A DNA stretch of 13,421 nt from JAQBQQ01 sp964633955. Its GTDB lineage: Bacteria; Patescibacteriota; Gracilibacteria; Peribacterales; Peribacteraceae. The stretch is from NCBI GenBank assembly GCA_964633955.1, contig CAZWIA010000030.1, forward strand, positions 1-13,421, read 5' to 3'. The notes below the pieces were generated by a model. It had not been told where the DNA came from. It searched no databases and saw only the letters and a list, made by a program, of their open reading frames with translations. Made by a program: the position numbers and the translations under genes. Below are positions 6,583-13,180 of this stretch, piece by piece; the stretch's first letter is position 1, and each line of letters starts with the position of its first letter.

Positions 6583-7492
6583 ATGAAAAATATGTCCTCA
6601 TTGTACTTCGCGCTCCATAAAGCGAGATGGAACCTACAACCATCGCCAGCTCTGGCGGTGCAAGGCTTGCCGGAAGCAGTTCAGCCAGAAGCCTCCATCG
6701 AAACAGAAGGACATCTGGCATGCCTTCACCCACGGAAAGCAGACCCACGCCCAGATCGCTGAGAAGTACGGCCGCAGCACCAAGTTGGTACAGCGGCAGT
6801 TGAGAGGGATTGTCGTGGGGAGAGCGGAGTTGGCACCTGACGAGGTAATCATCGTCATGGACACGACGTACTTCCGCCGCCTCTTCGGCGTCATGGTCTG
6901 GCGGTGTGCCCACCGTAAGCGCAATCTCTTGTGGCAGTTCGTTCCGTACGAGACCATCGATGCGTACAAGCGCGGCGTCGAGCGATTGACTGATCGGGGA
7001 TGGACGGTGAGAGCGGTCGTCTGTGACGGCAGACGTGGCTTGCTGCAGGGCTTCTCCATGCCCGTGCAGATGTGCCACTTCCACCAGGCTGCCATCGTCA
7101 CGCGGTACGTCACACGGCAGCCGAAGCTGGATGCCGGGAAAGATTTGCAGGCGCTGATTCGGCATCTCCCACAGGCGGATGAACTGCAGTTCATGCTCTG
7201 GCTGGAGCTGTGGTACGACAAGTGGGGGATGTTCATCAGAGAGCGGACGATCGATGAGAAGACCAGGAGCTGGCACTACACGCATAGCAGAGTGCGGAGT
7301 GCCTACTACAGCGTGAAAAGGAACCTGCCGTTTCTCTTCACGTACCTCCGGCACCCTGAGCTGCAGATTCCGAATACCACCAATTCCCTGGAAGGCCTCT
7401 TTACGCACATTAAGAAGAACATGCGGTTACATGGAGGGCTGAGAATGCACCAGAAGCAGCCGATGATCGAGGAGTTCCTACAGGCGAGTTGA
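6583..7492 (+). CDS. DDE transposase with N-terminal zinc ribbon; start apparently frameshifted
   Basis: The open frame runs from 6587 to TGA 7492 (301 codons). Its start reads KICPHCTSRSIKRDGTYN, then WRCKACRKQFS: a CPxC...CxxC zinc ribbon, followed by a helix-turn-helix-like segment (TTHAQIAEKYG-type). The catalytic core has MDTTYF (first Asp), VVCDGRRG (second Asp), MCHFHQ (the C-x-F/H-H typical of IS256/MULE enzymes) and TNSLEG (Glu). The only nearby ATG, at 6583, is one frame off because the A-run after it has five As; four would give M-K-I-C-P-H-C. In-frame alternatives are ATA 6590 or TTG 6785, and the latter would lose the zinc ribbon. It may be a recent frameshift, a programmed slip on the A-run, or an assembly error. 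The catalytic part is intact. Confidence 0.82.
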
Positions 7493-7498
7493 GCCGTG

Positions 7499-7520
7499 TT
7501 TCAGCCCAGAAAATTGTCCA
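7499..7520 (-). repeat. Right terminal inverted repeat of the IS
   Basis: 22 bp whose reverse complement begins TGGACAATTTTC and ends GGGCTGAAA. It starts 6 bp after the transposase stop codon. Confidence 0.88.
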
Positions 7521-7537
7521 GTTCGCCGAAGATCGAA

Positions 7538-10500
7538 TTACTCCTCCACTGTGATCTCGATCGTCTCCTCCGCCGTGTTGCCGCTGAAGTCGGTCGCGAC
7601 AGCGCGGAGGCGGTGAGGACCGGGATCAAGGCCGCTCAGCGCGTACGTGGCCTCAAAGGGCGGCGCCAGCGGGCGGGCCACCAGTGTTGCATCCAGGTAG
7701 AGCTCCACGTACTTGATGCCGGAGTCATCCGTGGCGCGGGCTTGCATCCTGAGGCTGCCGCTCCGGCGGAAGCCGGTGCCGTCTGCGGGTGTCAGGAACG
7801 TCACCTGCGGGGAAGCGTCATCTTCCTCAAACGTGATGTTCAGTTCTTCAGACGCCTGATTGTAGTACCGGTCCGTGACGGTGACTTTCAGGGTGTGGCG
7901 GCCGGACTCACTGATGGAGCGCGGTATGCGGAGGGGTTCCGCCCACGGCGCGCGGGTGACGATGAGCAGTTCCCGGCCATCCAGCGCGTAGGTGACGGAG
8001 AGCACACCGGTGCCGGAGGAGACATCCACTTCCGGCGTGAAGGCGGGATAGGTGGCGGTGCCGCCGTCCACCGGGAAGCGGACGGTGAGGCGCGGCTGGG
8101 TGAGGCGGCCAGGTGTCTTGGAAATGTCGCACTGCTCCGTGGGGGCAATGGGCAGGAGGCCGCCGGTACCGCTCTTGAGACCCTTGGCCCATGCCTGGAC
8201 CCCCGCTTCCCAATCCGCCCGGAGCTGAGCGGAGAGGCCGGTGAAATTGCCGGACGCCGGCTTGAGGAAGCTCCTCGTCTCCCGTGCTTCCGCCGGGCAA
8301 CTGTCTGAGGCCAAAAGGCCCGTCACGCGGTCCACTTCCAGCTGGACGCAGGCGGGGTCCTGGAGGGTGGGGGCATGCTCCTTCAGGAAGACATCCGACC
8401 GGCGCATCTCCACCGGCGTGCAGTCTGTGGGGAGTTCCCCGGAGAGTAGTGAGACCTGCGGCTGCACAATACCACTTGGGACGGGGAAGCCATCCCGCGT
8501 GGGCGTGACGGCCTTCTCCCGGTACGCGCGGGTGAGGAACTCCCGCCAGATGGGTGCGGCAACAGAGAGGCTCTCCGCGCGGTCCGGCAGACTGCTGCTG
8601 TCCGCGTTGCCTACCCACACGCCTACCACCAAGTCCGGTGTGTAGCCCATGGTCCAGAGATCCAGCGGCTTCCGCTTGATGCAGTTCACGCCGCGGGCAT
8701 CCGTCTCCTCGCACTTATTGGATGTGCCCGTCTTGGCGGCTTCCACCGTCCCCGGCACGTCCAGCGCCGCCTGCCAGAAGCCGCCGGGCCGGGCGGCGGT
8801 ATCGCTCAGGATGCTCGTGATCTGGTAGGCGATGCGCGGATCCAGCTCTTCCTCGCCGGCCTTTTCCAGATCCGCCTTGAAGCGCAGCGCCTTGTTCCGA
8901 TCGGTAATCTGCAGGATGCTCACCGGCGGCTTGTGGATGCCGCCATCCGCTAGCGTGGCGTAGGCTTCCGCCATCTCCAAGAGCGGCGTCTCCCCGGCAC
9001 CAATGGCCAGCGTGTATCCGTAGTCCTTCACACGGCCGGATTGCACCTGCGTCCGCGGCGTGCGGGCGCCCAGCTTCTCCACAAAGCGCAGGACCCGGTC
9101 CTCTCCGCCCGCCAGGTAGAACGCCTTGATGGCCGGGATGTTACGGGAGCCGCCCAGTGCCCGCCGGGCGTTCGTCAGTCCCCAGAAGCCGCCGTCAAAG
9201 TTCTGGGGGGAGTTGCCGCCGAACTTGGTGGGCACGTCGTACAGGATGGTGGCCGGTCCGTAGCCGCCGTTCTCAAAGGCCGCCGCGTACACGAGCGGCT
9301 TGAAGGTGCTGCCTGGCTGGCGGGGCACGCGCGCCATGTCGATCTTCCCGCCGTGCTCCGTGTCCCGGTAGTCCGTATTGCCCACGTACGCCAGGATCTC
9401 CCGCGTACGGGGGTTGAGCGCCACCAGCGCGATGTTGTGCGCGCCGTAGCGCTCTAGAGTTTCTGGCGCGCGCTTCTTCACCACCTCCTCCGCAATCTTC
9501 TGCAGCGGCCAGCTGAGCGTGGTCCGGATGGTGAGGCCGCCGTCCTCCAGCAGCCGTTCGTCTCCGGCGGTCTGGAACTGCTTCTCCAGCCGGCTCTTCA
9601 CCCACAGGGTGAAATGCGGGGCCTGGATGCTCTCCCGCGCCGGCTGAAACGCCAGCGCGCTCAGTTTCCCCAGCGCCTCCAGGCGCTGGTCATCCGTGAT
9701 GAATCCCTGGTCCTCCATGTTCTGGAGCACCTGGTCGGATCTTCCGCCCACGTAGATGGCATTGGCGCCGGAGCCAAAGGTGTTGCCAAGCAAGCCCAAT
9801 TTGATGTCCGCGTCCCGGAGATCCTCCCGCGTCTCCACGCGGCCGGACGTGAGCCGCGCCCGTCCGGATTCCGTGAGGGATGTGCGCACGTTGGGACCAT
9901 AGGGGTTCAGGTAACTGGGGCGCTGGGGCAGTGAGGCCAGTACCGCCGCCTCCGCCAGGCTGATCTGCTCCACGGACTTGCCAAAGTACTGCCGGCTGGC
10001 TTGCTCCACGCCGTACACCGTGGGCCCGAACGGCACCCAGTTGAGGTACAGGCCCAGCACCTCGTCCTTGTCATAGACGCGCTCGATCTCACACGCCAGC
10101 ATCATCTCCCGCAGCTTGCGCGTGAGCGTGCGTTCGCTGGTGATGACGGAGTTGCGGGCCAGCTGCTGCGTGATGGTGGATCCGCCCGACCGCTGGAGGA
10201 ACGGTAGGAACTGCGAGAGCACCGCGCGGACAACGCCCTTGGTATCAATGCAGCCATGCTGGTAGAAGCGCTCATCCTCAATGGCCACGATGGCCTGGCG
10301 CATGATCTCCGGGATCTTCTCCGTCTCAATGACCGTGCGGTCGGTATCACCCGGACGGTAGAGCTCAATGCCGTCCCGGTCCGTGATCACCGTGCTCTGG
10401 GTGGCAATGAGCGCCTGCGGATCCTGGATATTGGGCAGGCCAAGCCACAGGATGAAGAGGTAGAGGAACATGGCACTGGCGCCCATGCCCGCCGCGCGGA

Positions 10501-10699
10501 GGAGGAAGCGCTTCCAGCCCAGTTCGTTCTTCTTGCGCACCACCCACCGGCTGCCGCCGCGCACCGCCGTCACGCCCTTCTTGAGCGCGCTCTTGCCGGC
10601 GCCCTTCCTCAGGCGCACCGGCGGCCGTACCCACCCCGGCTGGAATTCCTTGCGGGGCCGGCTAGCCATGGACCGACGCTGAAACCCGTTGCCTGGCAT
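7538..10699 (-). CDS. Class A penicillin-binding protein 1A/1C-type, bifunctional, with C-terminal Ig-like domains
   Basis: The 1053-residue product makes and cross-links peptidoglycan at the outer face of the membrane. It has a basic cytoplasmic N-terminus and one TM helix (about 65-87). The GT51 glycosyltransferase shows EDERFYQHG (catalytic Glu 141), GGSTITQQLARN (about 172-183) and RKLREMMLACEIER. The transpeptidase has S464-T-F-K467, S518-R-N520 and K656-T-G-T. An insertion with two cysteines (C663 and C676, NKCEE...VNCIKRK) directly follows KTGTS. After about residue 870 come two beta-sandwich modules; the second ends with HRLRAVATDFSGNTAEE, typical of bacterial Ig-like (Big_7) domains. 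ATG 10669 is an alternative start (1043 aa). A TAGACT box (10709-10714) 9 nt before ATG 10699 slightly favours the longer form. The stop lies 17 bp from the IS end. It is divergent from the leader and pilin unit. Confidence 0.95.
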   Translation of the reverse strand: MPGNGFQRRSMASRPRKEFQPGWVRPPVRLRKGAGKSALKKGVTAVRGGSRWVVRKKNELGWKRFLLRAAGMGASAMFLYLFILWLGLPNIQDPQALIATQSTVITDRDGIELYRPGDTDRTVIETEKIPEIMRQAIVAIEDERFYQHGCIDTKGVVRAVLSQFLPFLQRSGGSTITQQLARNSVITSERTLTRKLREMMLACEIERVYDKDEVLGLYLNWVPFGPTVYGVEQASRQYFGKSVEQISLAEAAVLASLPQRPSYLNPYGPNVRTSLTESGRARLTSGRVETREDLRDADIKLGLLGNTFGSGANAIYVGGRSDQVLQNMEDQGFITDDQRLEALGKLSALAFQPARESIQAPHFTLWVKSRLEKQFQTAGDERLLEDGGLTIRTTLSWPLQKIAEEVVKKRAPETLERYGAHNIALVALNPRTREILAYVGNTDYRDTEHGGKIDMARVPRQPGSTFKPLVYAAAFENGGYGPATILYDVPTKFGGNSPQNFDGGFWGLTNARRALGGSRNIPAIKAFYLAGGEDRVLRFVEKLGARTPRTQVQSGRVKDYGYTLAIGAGETPLLEMAEAYATLADGGIHKPPVSILQITDRNKALRFKADLEKAGEEELDPRIAYQITSILSDTAARPGGFWQAALDVPGTVEAAKTGTSNKCEETDARGVNCIKRKPLDLWTMGYTPDLVVGVWVGNADSSSLPDRAESLSVAAPIWREFLTRAYREKAVTPTRDGFPVPSGIVQPQVSLLSGELPTDCTPVEMRRSDVFLKEHAPTLQDPACVQLEVDRVTGLLASDSCPAEARETRSFLKPASGNFTGLSAQLRADWEAGVQAWAKGLKSGTGGLLPIAPTEQCDISKTPGRLTQPRLTVRFPVDGGTATYPAFTPEVDVSSGTGVLSVTYALDGRELLIVTRAPWAEPLRIPRSISESGRHTLKVTVTDRYYNQASEELNITFEEDDASPQVTFLTPADGTGFRRSGSLRMQARATDDSGIKYVELYLDATLVARPLAPPFEATYALSGLDPGPHRLRAVATDFSGNTAEETIEITVEE

Positions 10700-10708
10700 G
10701 GGGAACTC

Positions 10709-10714
10709 AGTCTA
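10709..10714 (-). promoter_or_regulatory. Weak -10 candidate for the penicillin-binding protein gene
   Basis: TAGACT on the minus strand, 9 nt before ATG 10699, matches TATAAT at 4 of 6. I see no convincing -35. It would imply a nearly leaderless transcript. Confidence 0.3.
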
Positions 10715-10800
10715 CAAGCCGGGAGCGCAAAAGCCCAGCGGTTTGACCCTGCTTCCGCCGCTCGCGCGTGCGGTGAACATGCCGGTGGCGCGCGGGGAAA

Positions 10801-10828
10801 TTGACACGCTCGCCGGTCGCGATACGAT
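10801..10828 (+). promoter_or_regulatory. Promoter of the structured leader (TTGACA-N16-TACGAT)
   Basis: A perfect -35 TTGACA (10801-10806) is followed after 16 nt by TACGAT (10823-10828; 4/6). Transcription would start near 10835, giving a leader of about 220 nt before the pilin-like gene at 11058. This is the best -35 box I see in the window. Confidence 0.6.
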
Positions 10829-10836
10829 CCGGGCAG

Positions 10837-10880
10837 CCTCCTCATTGGTAAGGAGGATCGCGCCTCCCTTGGGCAGGAGA
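10837..10880 (+). promoter_or_regulatory. Alternating CCTCC/GGAGG segments around an RBS (candidate RNA switch)
   Basis: Four short segments alternate: CCTCCT (10837-10842), AGGAGG (10851-10856), CCTCC (10863-10867) and AGGAGA (10875-10880). Each can pair with its neighbour: 1:2 with an 8-nt loop, 2:3 with a 6-nt loop, and CTCC/GGAG of 3:4 with an 8-nt loop. Segment 4 is the ribosome binding site of the 17-codon ORF at 10887, so pairing 2:3 would free it and pairing 3:4 would hide it. The switching itself is inference. Confidence 0.45.
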
Positions 10881-10886
10881 TCATTC

Positions 10887-10940
10887 ATGAAGAAGAATTC
10901 GAACCATACCGTTTGGTCTCGAGCCCGAGAAAGGAGGTGA
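10887..10940 (+). CDS. Candidate 17-residue leader peptide MKKNSNHTVWSRARERR
   Basis: ATG 10887 follows AGGAGA (10875-10880) at a normal 6-nt distance, one of the best ribosome binding sites in the window. The peptide has one Trp and an Arg-rich end (SRARERR). Its last codons and TGA stop lie within AAAGGAGGTGATC, so a ribosome terminating here would cover that element. It lies inside a promoter-driven leader with downstream hairpins, which fits an upstream ORF or attenuator peptide. There is no homology evidence. It may have no function as a peptide. Confidence 0.45.
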   Translation: MKKNSNHTVWSRARERR

Positions 10941-10942
10941 TC
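10930..10942 (+). promoter_or_regulatory. 13-nt perfect anti-Shine-Dalgarno complement
   Basis: AAAGGAGGTGATC is complementary to the usual 16S 3' end GATCACCTCCTTT over all 13 nt, far longer than a normal ribosome binding site. The nearest ATG (10955) is 17 nt past GGAGG and lies inside a hairpin, so its spacing is poor and the frame behind it only shadows the pilin gene. The 3' end of this organism's own 16S is outside the window, so the match is to the consensus. Confidence 0.6.
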
Positions 10943-10949
10943 GTTATCA

Positions 10950-11004
10950 GGCCAATGGATTGGCCGAACAGGTGGAACGCTTCCCTGAGCGTTCCACCTT
11001 CTTT
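10950..11004 (+). terminator. Two tandem hairpins with U-tract: intrinsic terminator or attenuator
   Basis: The first hairpin is GGCCAAT-GG-ATTGGCC (10950-10965), a perfect inverted repeat. The second is an 11-bp perfect stem GGTGGAACGCT / AGCGTTCCACC (10971-10981 and 10988-10998) with a TCCCTG loop, followed by TTCTTT. It lies between the 17-codon ORF and the pilin-like gene (ATG 11058). It could therefore end a small RNA of about 170 nt or attenuate the downstream gene. The T-tract is short and interrupted, so efficiency is uncertain. Confidence 0.6.
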
Positions 11005-11057
11005 GGATCTTGGCGCATCCATGGTCAGGCGCATGCACTTCCGGTATAAGGAGACCC

Positions 11058-11387
11058 ATGACCCGCCGGGATCGTCTCCGTGCGATCACGATCATCCTTG
11101 GGACCGTCACGGCCGTGCCTGCATTGGCGCAGGGGCGGTGGCTCCCGGTGACCACGGGGATCAACATTACGTTCTTAGAGGCGCTCCAGAACCTGATCTC
11201 CTTCCTGGCGGTGTCCATTGGCGCGGTGTCCGTGGCGGCCTTCACGTACGGCGCGTTCCGGTTGGTCCTCTCCCGCGGGCAGAACGTGGACCGGGCCAAG
11301 ACCATCATGCTCAATGCCCTCCTGGGGCTCTCGGTGGTGCTTGGATCCTACGGCATCCTGCGGACACTCCTATGGATCCTCTTGTAG
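11058..11387 (+). CDS. Pilin-like small membrane protein (VirB2/TrbC-type architecture)
   Basis: The 109-residue product has a signal peptide (MTRRDRLRAITIILGTVTAV, cleavage after ALA at about 24) and a short polar stretch. Two hydrophobic helices follow (about 40-66 and 82-108), separated by a basic loop LSRGQNVDRAKT. Many CPR genomes carry such small two-helix proteins, annotated as pilin-like conjugal transfer proteins; no other secretion gene is present here, so the role is open. ATG 11058 is chosen because AAGGAGA (11048-11054) stands just before it and it starts the signal peptide. It lies downstream of the leader and terminator-like hairpins at 10801-11004. Its TAG stop is part of a REP-like repeat. 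Confidence 0.75.
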   Translation: MTRRDRLRAITIILGTVTAVPALAQGRWLPVTTGINITFLEALQNLISFLAVSIGAVSVAAFTYGAFRLVLSRGQNVDRAKTIMLNALLGLSVVLGSYGILRTLLWILL

Positions 11388-11466
11388 GAGCGCGTGCGCG
11401 ACCGGGGGGTGTAGGAGAAATCCCCGGCTTCCTCTGGCCAAGGAGCGGCGCTCCGCTCTACACTCG
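11383..11466. repeat. REP-like palindromic cluster
   Basis: GTAGGAG occurs at 11384-11390 and 11411-11417, and its inverted form CTCTACAC at 11456-11463. Between them are the palindromes GCGC-GT-GCGC (11390-11399), CCGGGG/CCCCGG (11402-11407 and 11422-11427) and GGAGC-GGC-GCTCC (11442-11454). The look is that of the TGTAGGAGC-type REP sequences of Pseudomonas and Xanthomonas. No RAYT transposase gene is present in the window. It fills most of the gap between the pilin-like and TPR genes. Confidence 0.45.
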
Positions 11467-11474
11467 GTTGTCCC

Positions 11475-12080
11475 ATGGCCGCAGATCCCATCCCGCAGGA
11501 CACGCTGGAACGACTGGAGCACGCGGAGCACCTCAAGTTTGAGGGGCGGCACGCGGAAGCGATCGAAATTCTGGAATCCCTCCTCTTGGAGGACCCGGAG
11601 TGCTCGGCGGTGCTGGAGGAGATTGCGGATAACGAGCTCAGCCTGAACCATGAAGACCGCGCTGAGCGCGCGGCGCTCCAGGCCGTGCGGCTGGATGACG
11701 CCAGCTACACCGGGTTCTATATTCTAGGGTTCCTGCGATCCAAGCGCGAACAGTGGGAGGAGGCGGCGGCGCAGCTTAGGCGAGCCAACGCGCTCAGGCC
11801 CAACAACCCGGAGATCCTGCGGTGCCTGGGGTGGGCGCTCTTCTGCGGCGGGCAGCGGTCCCAAGGAGTGGTAACGCTGGAGCGGTCTTTGAACCTGGAT
11901 CCCGTAAGCGCCCTCACGCTGTGCGATCTGGGTGTCGCCTACCTGCAGCTCCATGCGTTCGCCAAATCTGCGTCCCTCTTCCGCCGCGTGCTGGAGATTG
12001 AGCCGGAGAACCCCCGCGCCCGCGAGTGCCTGAAGATGCTGGAGCGATTGAGCACCAGGAGCAGGGCGGAGATCTCGTAA
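11475..12080 (+). CDS. Tetratricopeptide repeat (TPR) protein
   Basis: The 201-residue product is soluble, with no signal peptide or membrane helix. It consists of helical TPR units: HLKFEGRHAEAIEILESLLLEDPE (about 19-42), GFLRSKREQWEEAAAQLRRANALRPNNPE, LGWALFCGGQRSQGVVTLERSLNLDPV and VAYLQLHAFAKSASLFRRVLEIEPENPRARE. The recurring G/A positions and the P at each unit end fit the TPR consensus. TPRs form protein-binding scaffolds, and the partner cannot be read from the sequence. A TACACT box (11459-11464) 10 nt before ATG 11475, with no Shine-Dalgarno sequence, suggests a very short 5' UTR. It stands where ftsE often precedes ftsX, but it has no ATPase motifs. Confidence 0.9.
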   Translation: MAADPIPQDTLERLEHAEHLKFEGRHAEAIEILESLLLEDPECSAVLEEIADNELSLNHEDRAERAALQAVRLDDASYTGFYILGFLRSKREQWEEAAAQLRRANALRPNNPEILRCLGWALFCGGQRSQGVVTLERSLNLDPVSALTLCDLGVAYLQLHAFAKSASLFRRVLEIEPENPRARECLKMLERLSTRSRAEIS

Positions 12081-12084
12081 AGAA

Positions 12085-12154
12085 GAATCATGAATCAGGA
12101 ATTATGAATCATGGTCATACGGCATTCATAATTTACAATTCTTAATTCCTGATC
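12085..12154. repeat. Inverted heptamer array between the TPR gene and ftsX
   Basis: Left units start at 12085, 12092, 12099 and 12106 (GAATCAT, GAATCAG, GAATTAT, GAATCAT). Right units start at 12124, 12131, 12138 and 12145 (ATTCATA, ATTTACA, ATTCTTA, ATTCCTG). The arms are inverted around a GGTCATACGGC-like loop. It is AT-rich in a GC-rich surround and starts 4 nt past the TPR stop codon. It has no T-tract of an intrinsic terminator. Confidence 0.82.
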
Positions 12155-12182
12155 GTCTAGCCATCTCTGCTTCCTGCCATCG

Positions 12183-12188
12183 TATACT
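12183..12188 (+). promoter_or_regulatory. -10 box of ftsX, suggesting a leaderless transcript
   Basis: TATACT lies 6 nt before ATG 12195 in the same context (TATACTTC.TCCATG) as before yebC. No -35 or Shine-Dalgarno sequence is evident. Confidence 0.45.
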
Positions 12189-12194
12189 TCATCC

Positions 12195-13160
12195 ATGGCT
12201 CAGAGTTCGCCAACGGCTCTCATCCTGGAGCGCGGCATCCGGCGCGGCGTGCTCACGCTGGCGCGCGAACGGAGTTTCCTCACCACGGTCGCGGCCCTCA
12301 CGGGCATCTTGCTGATCGCGCAGCTGCTCGTGGTGGTGGTGATTGGGATGGGGGGCCTAGACCGGCTCATCCGCGAGCGGGCGGATCTGCGGCTGGAGAT
12401 CCTGGATGCGTCCTCAGACCAGCGCAACCGCGAGTTCTACGCCGCGGTGCAGGGGCATCCTTCCGTGGAAGCGGCGCGGTACGTGACGCGGGAAGAGGCG
12501 TATGAGGCGGAGCGCCGGCGCGATCCGGAGCTCATCGGCCGGCTGGAGCAGTTCAACCTGGAGAATCCTTTCCCGGATACCATTGCCGTCACCCTGCGCA
12601 CGCTGGACGGCTACGGGGCGTTCCGGGAGTTCCTGGAATCCGCGGAGTGGCAGGATGTGGTGAACCCCTCCTTCCTGTCCGATTCCACGGATCAGGAGCG
12701 GCGCATTCACGAGCTTCTGGGGGTCACCCGGGCCGGGCGCGTGGCGGCGCTGCTCTTCCTGTTCCTCACTACCGTAGTGCTCCTCTTCATCCTCATGGAG
12801 GTGGTGCGGCGGCGGGCGCTCATGCGGAGCGAGGAAGTCTTCATCGAGCGGCTCTTTGGGGCCGGCAACCTCTCGGTCGTGGTCCCGTTCGCGACCGAAT
12901 CCGTGGTACTCCTTGGCTGCTCCTTAGTTCTCAGCCTCCTCTGCCTGCTGCTCATCCTCTGGTTCCTGCCTGTCTTTCTCCCAGCGCTCCGGCCGGACGG
13001 GGCCTTTGGCGCGCTGCGCCTGGCCGCGGAGCCCGTTCTGCGCCGCATGCTGCCTGTCACTGTGGCTATCCAGCTGCTGCTCGCTCCCGTCCTGGGCGTC
13101 CTGGGCGCGGCGTTTGGCATCTGGCCGCAGCTGACCAGCCGGAAGCTTGTTGCTGTTTGA
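12195..13160 (+). CDS. ftsX: Cell division protein FtsX (ABC-type permease subunit)
   Basis: The 321-residue product has the FtsX layout: a cytoplasmic N-terminus, TM1 (about 27-52), an extracellular domain (about 55-178) containing LENPFPDTIAVTLR (family motif NP.P....V), then TM2 (183-202), a cytoplasmic loop RRRALMRSEEVFIERLFGA, TM3 (about 228-262) and TM4 (about 285-310). FtsX works with the ATPase FtsE to activate cell-wall hydrolases through its extracellular domain. ftsE is not adjacent; a TPR gene and a heptamer array precede it. ATG 12195 follows the TATACT box by 6 nt. The next gene is recO. Confidence 0.9.
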   Translation: MAQSSPTALILERGIRRGVLTLARERSFLTTVAALTGILLIAQLLVVVVIGMGGLDRLIRERADLRLEILDASSDQRNREFYAAVQGHPSVEAARYVTREEAYEAERRRDPELIGRLEQFNLENPFPDTIAVTLRTLDGYGAFREFLESAEWQDVVNPSFLSDSTDQERRIHELLGVTRAGRVAALLFLFLTTVVLLFILMEVVRRRALMRSEEVFIERLFGAGNLSVVVPFATESVVLLGCSLVLSLLCLLLILWFLPVFLPALRPDGAFGALRLAAEPVLRRMLPVTVAIQLLLAPVLGVLGAAFGIWPQLTSRKLVAV

Positions 13161-13180
13161 TGCTGTGATGCGCCTGCGAG

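Larger units (their letters stand above)
6505..7520 (+). mobile_element. Insertion sequence (about 1016 bp) with 22-bp terminal inverted repeats
   Basis: The left end (6505-6526, starting TGGACAAATTTC) and right end (7499-7520; reverse complement starts TGGACAATTTTC) are inverted repeats matching at 21 of 22 positions. One transposase gene fills the interior. I see no direct target duplication: the left flank is GGGCTAG and the right flank is GTTCGCC. It lies between yebC and the convergent penicillin-binding protein gene and ends 17 bp past the latter's stop codon. The DDE plus C.FH pattern puts it nearest to the IS256/MULE-like group with a zinc-binding N-terminus (IS1249-like), from family knowledge only. 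Confidence 0.85.

Noticed and set aside
7496..8308. 270-codon plus-strand frame near the IS right end
   Set aside because: It overlaps the IS end and is antisense to the PBP; the composition is that of a shadow frame.
10955..11542. Frame from ATG 10955 behind the strong SD
   Set aside because: Spacing from the SD is 17 nt, the ATG is inside a hairpin, and the translation is a His/Gly/Arg/Pro-rich shadow of the pilin-like gene.
12183..12188. Complete sigma-70 promoter for ftsX
   Set aside because: Only the -10 is convincing; no -35 at 16-18 nt, so I list only the box.
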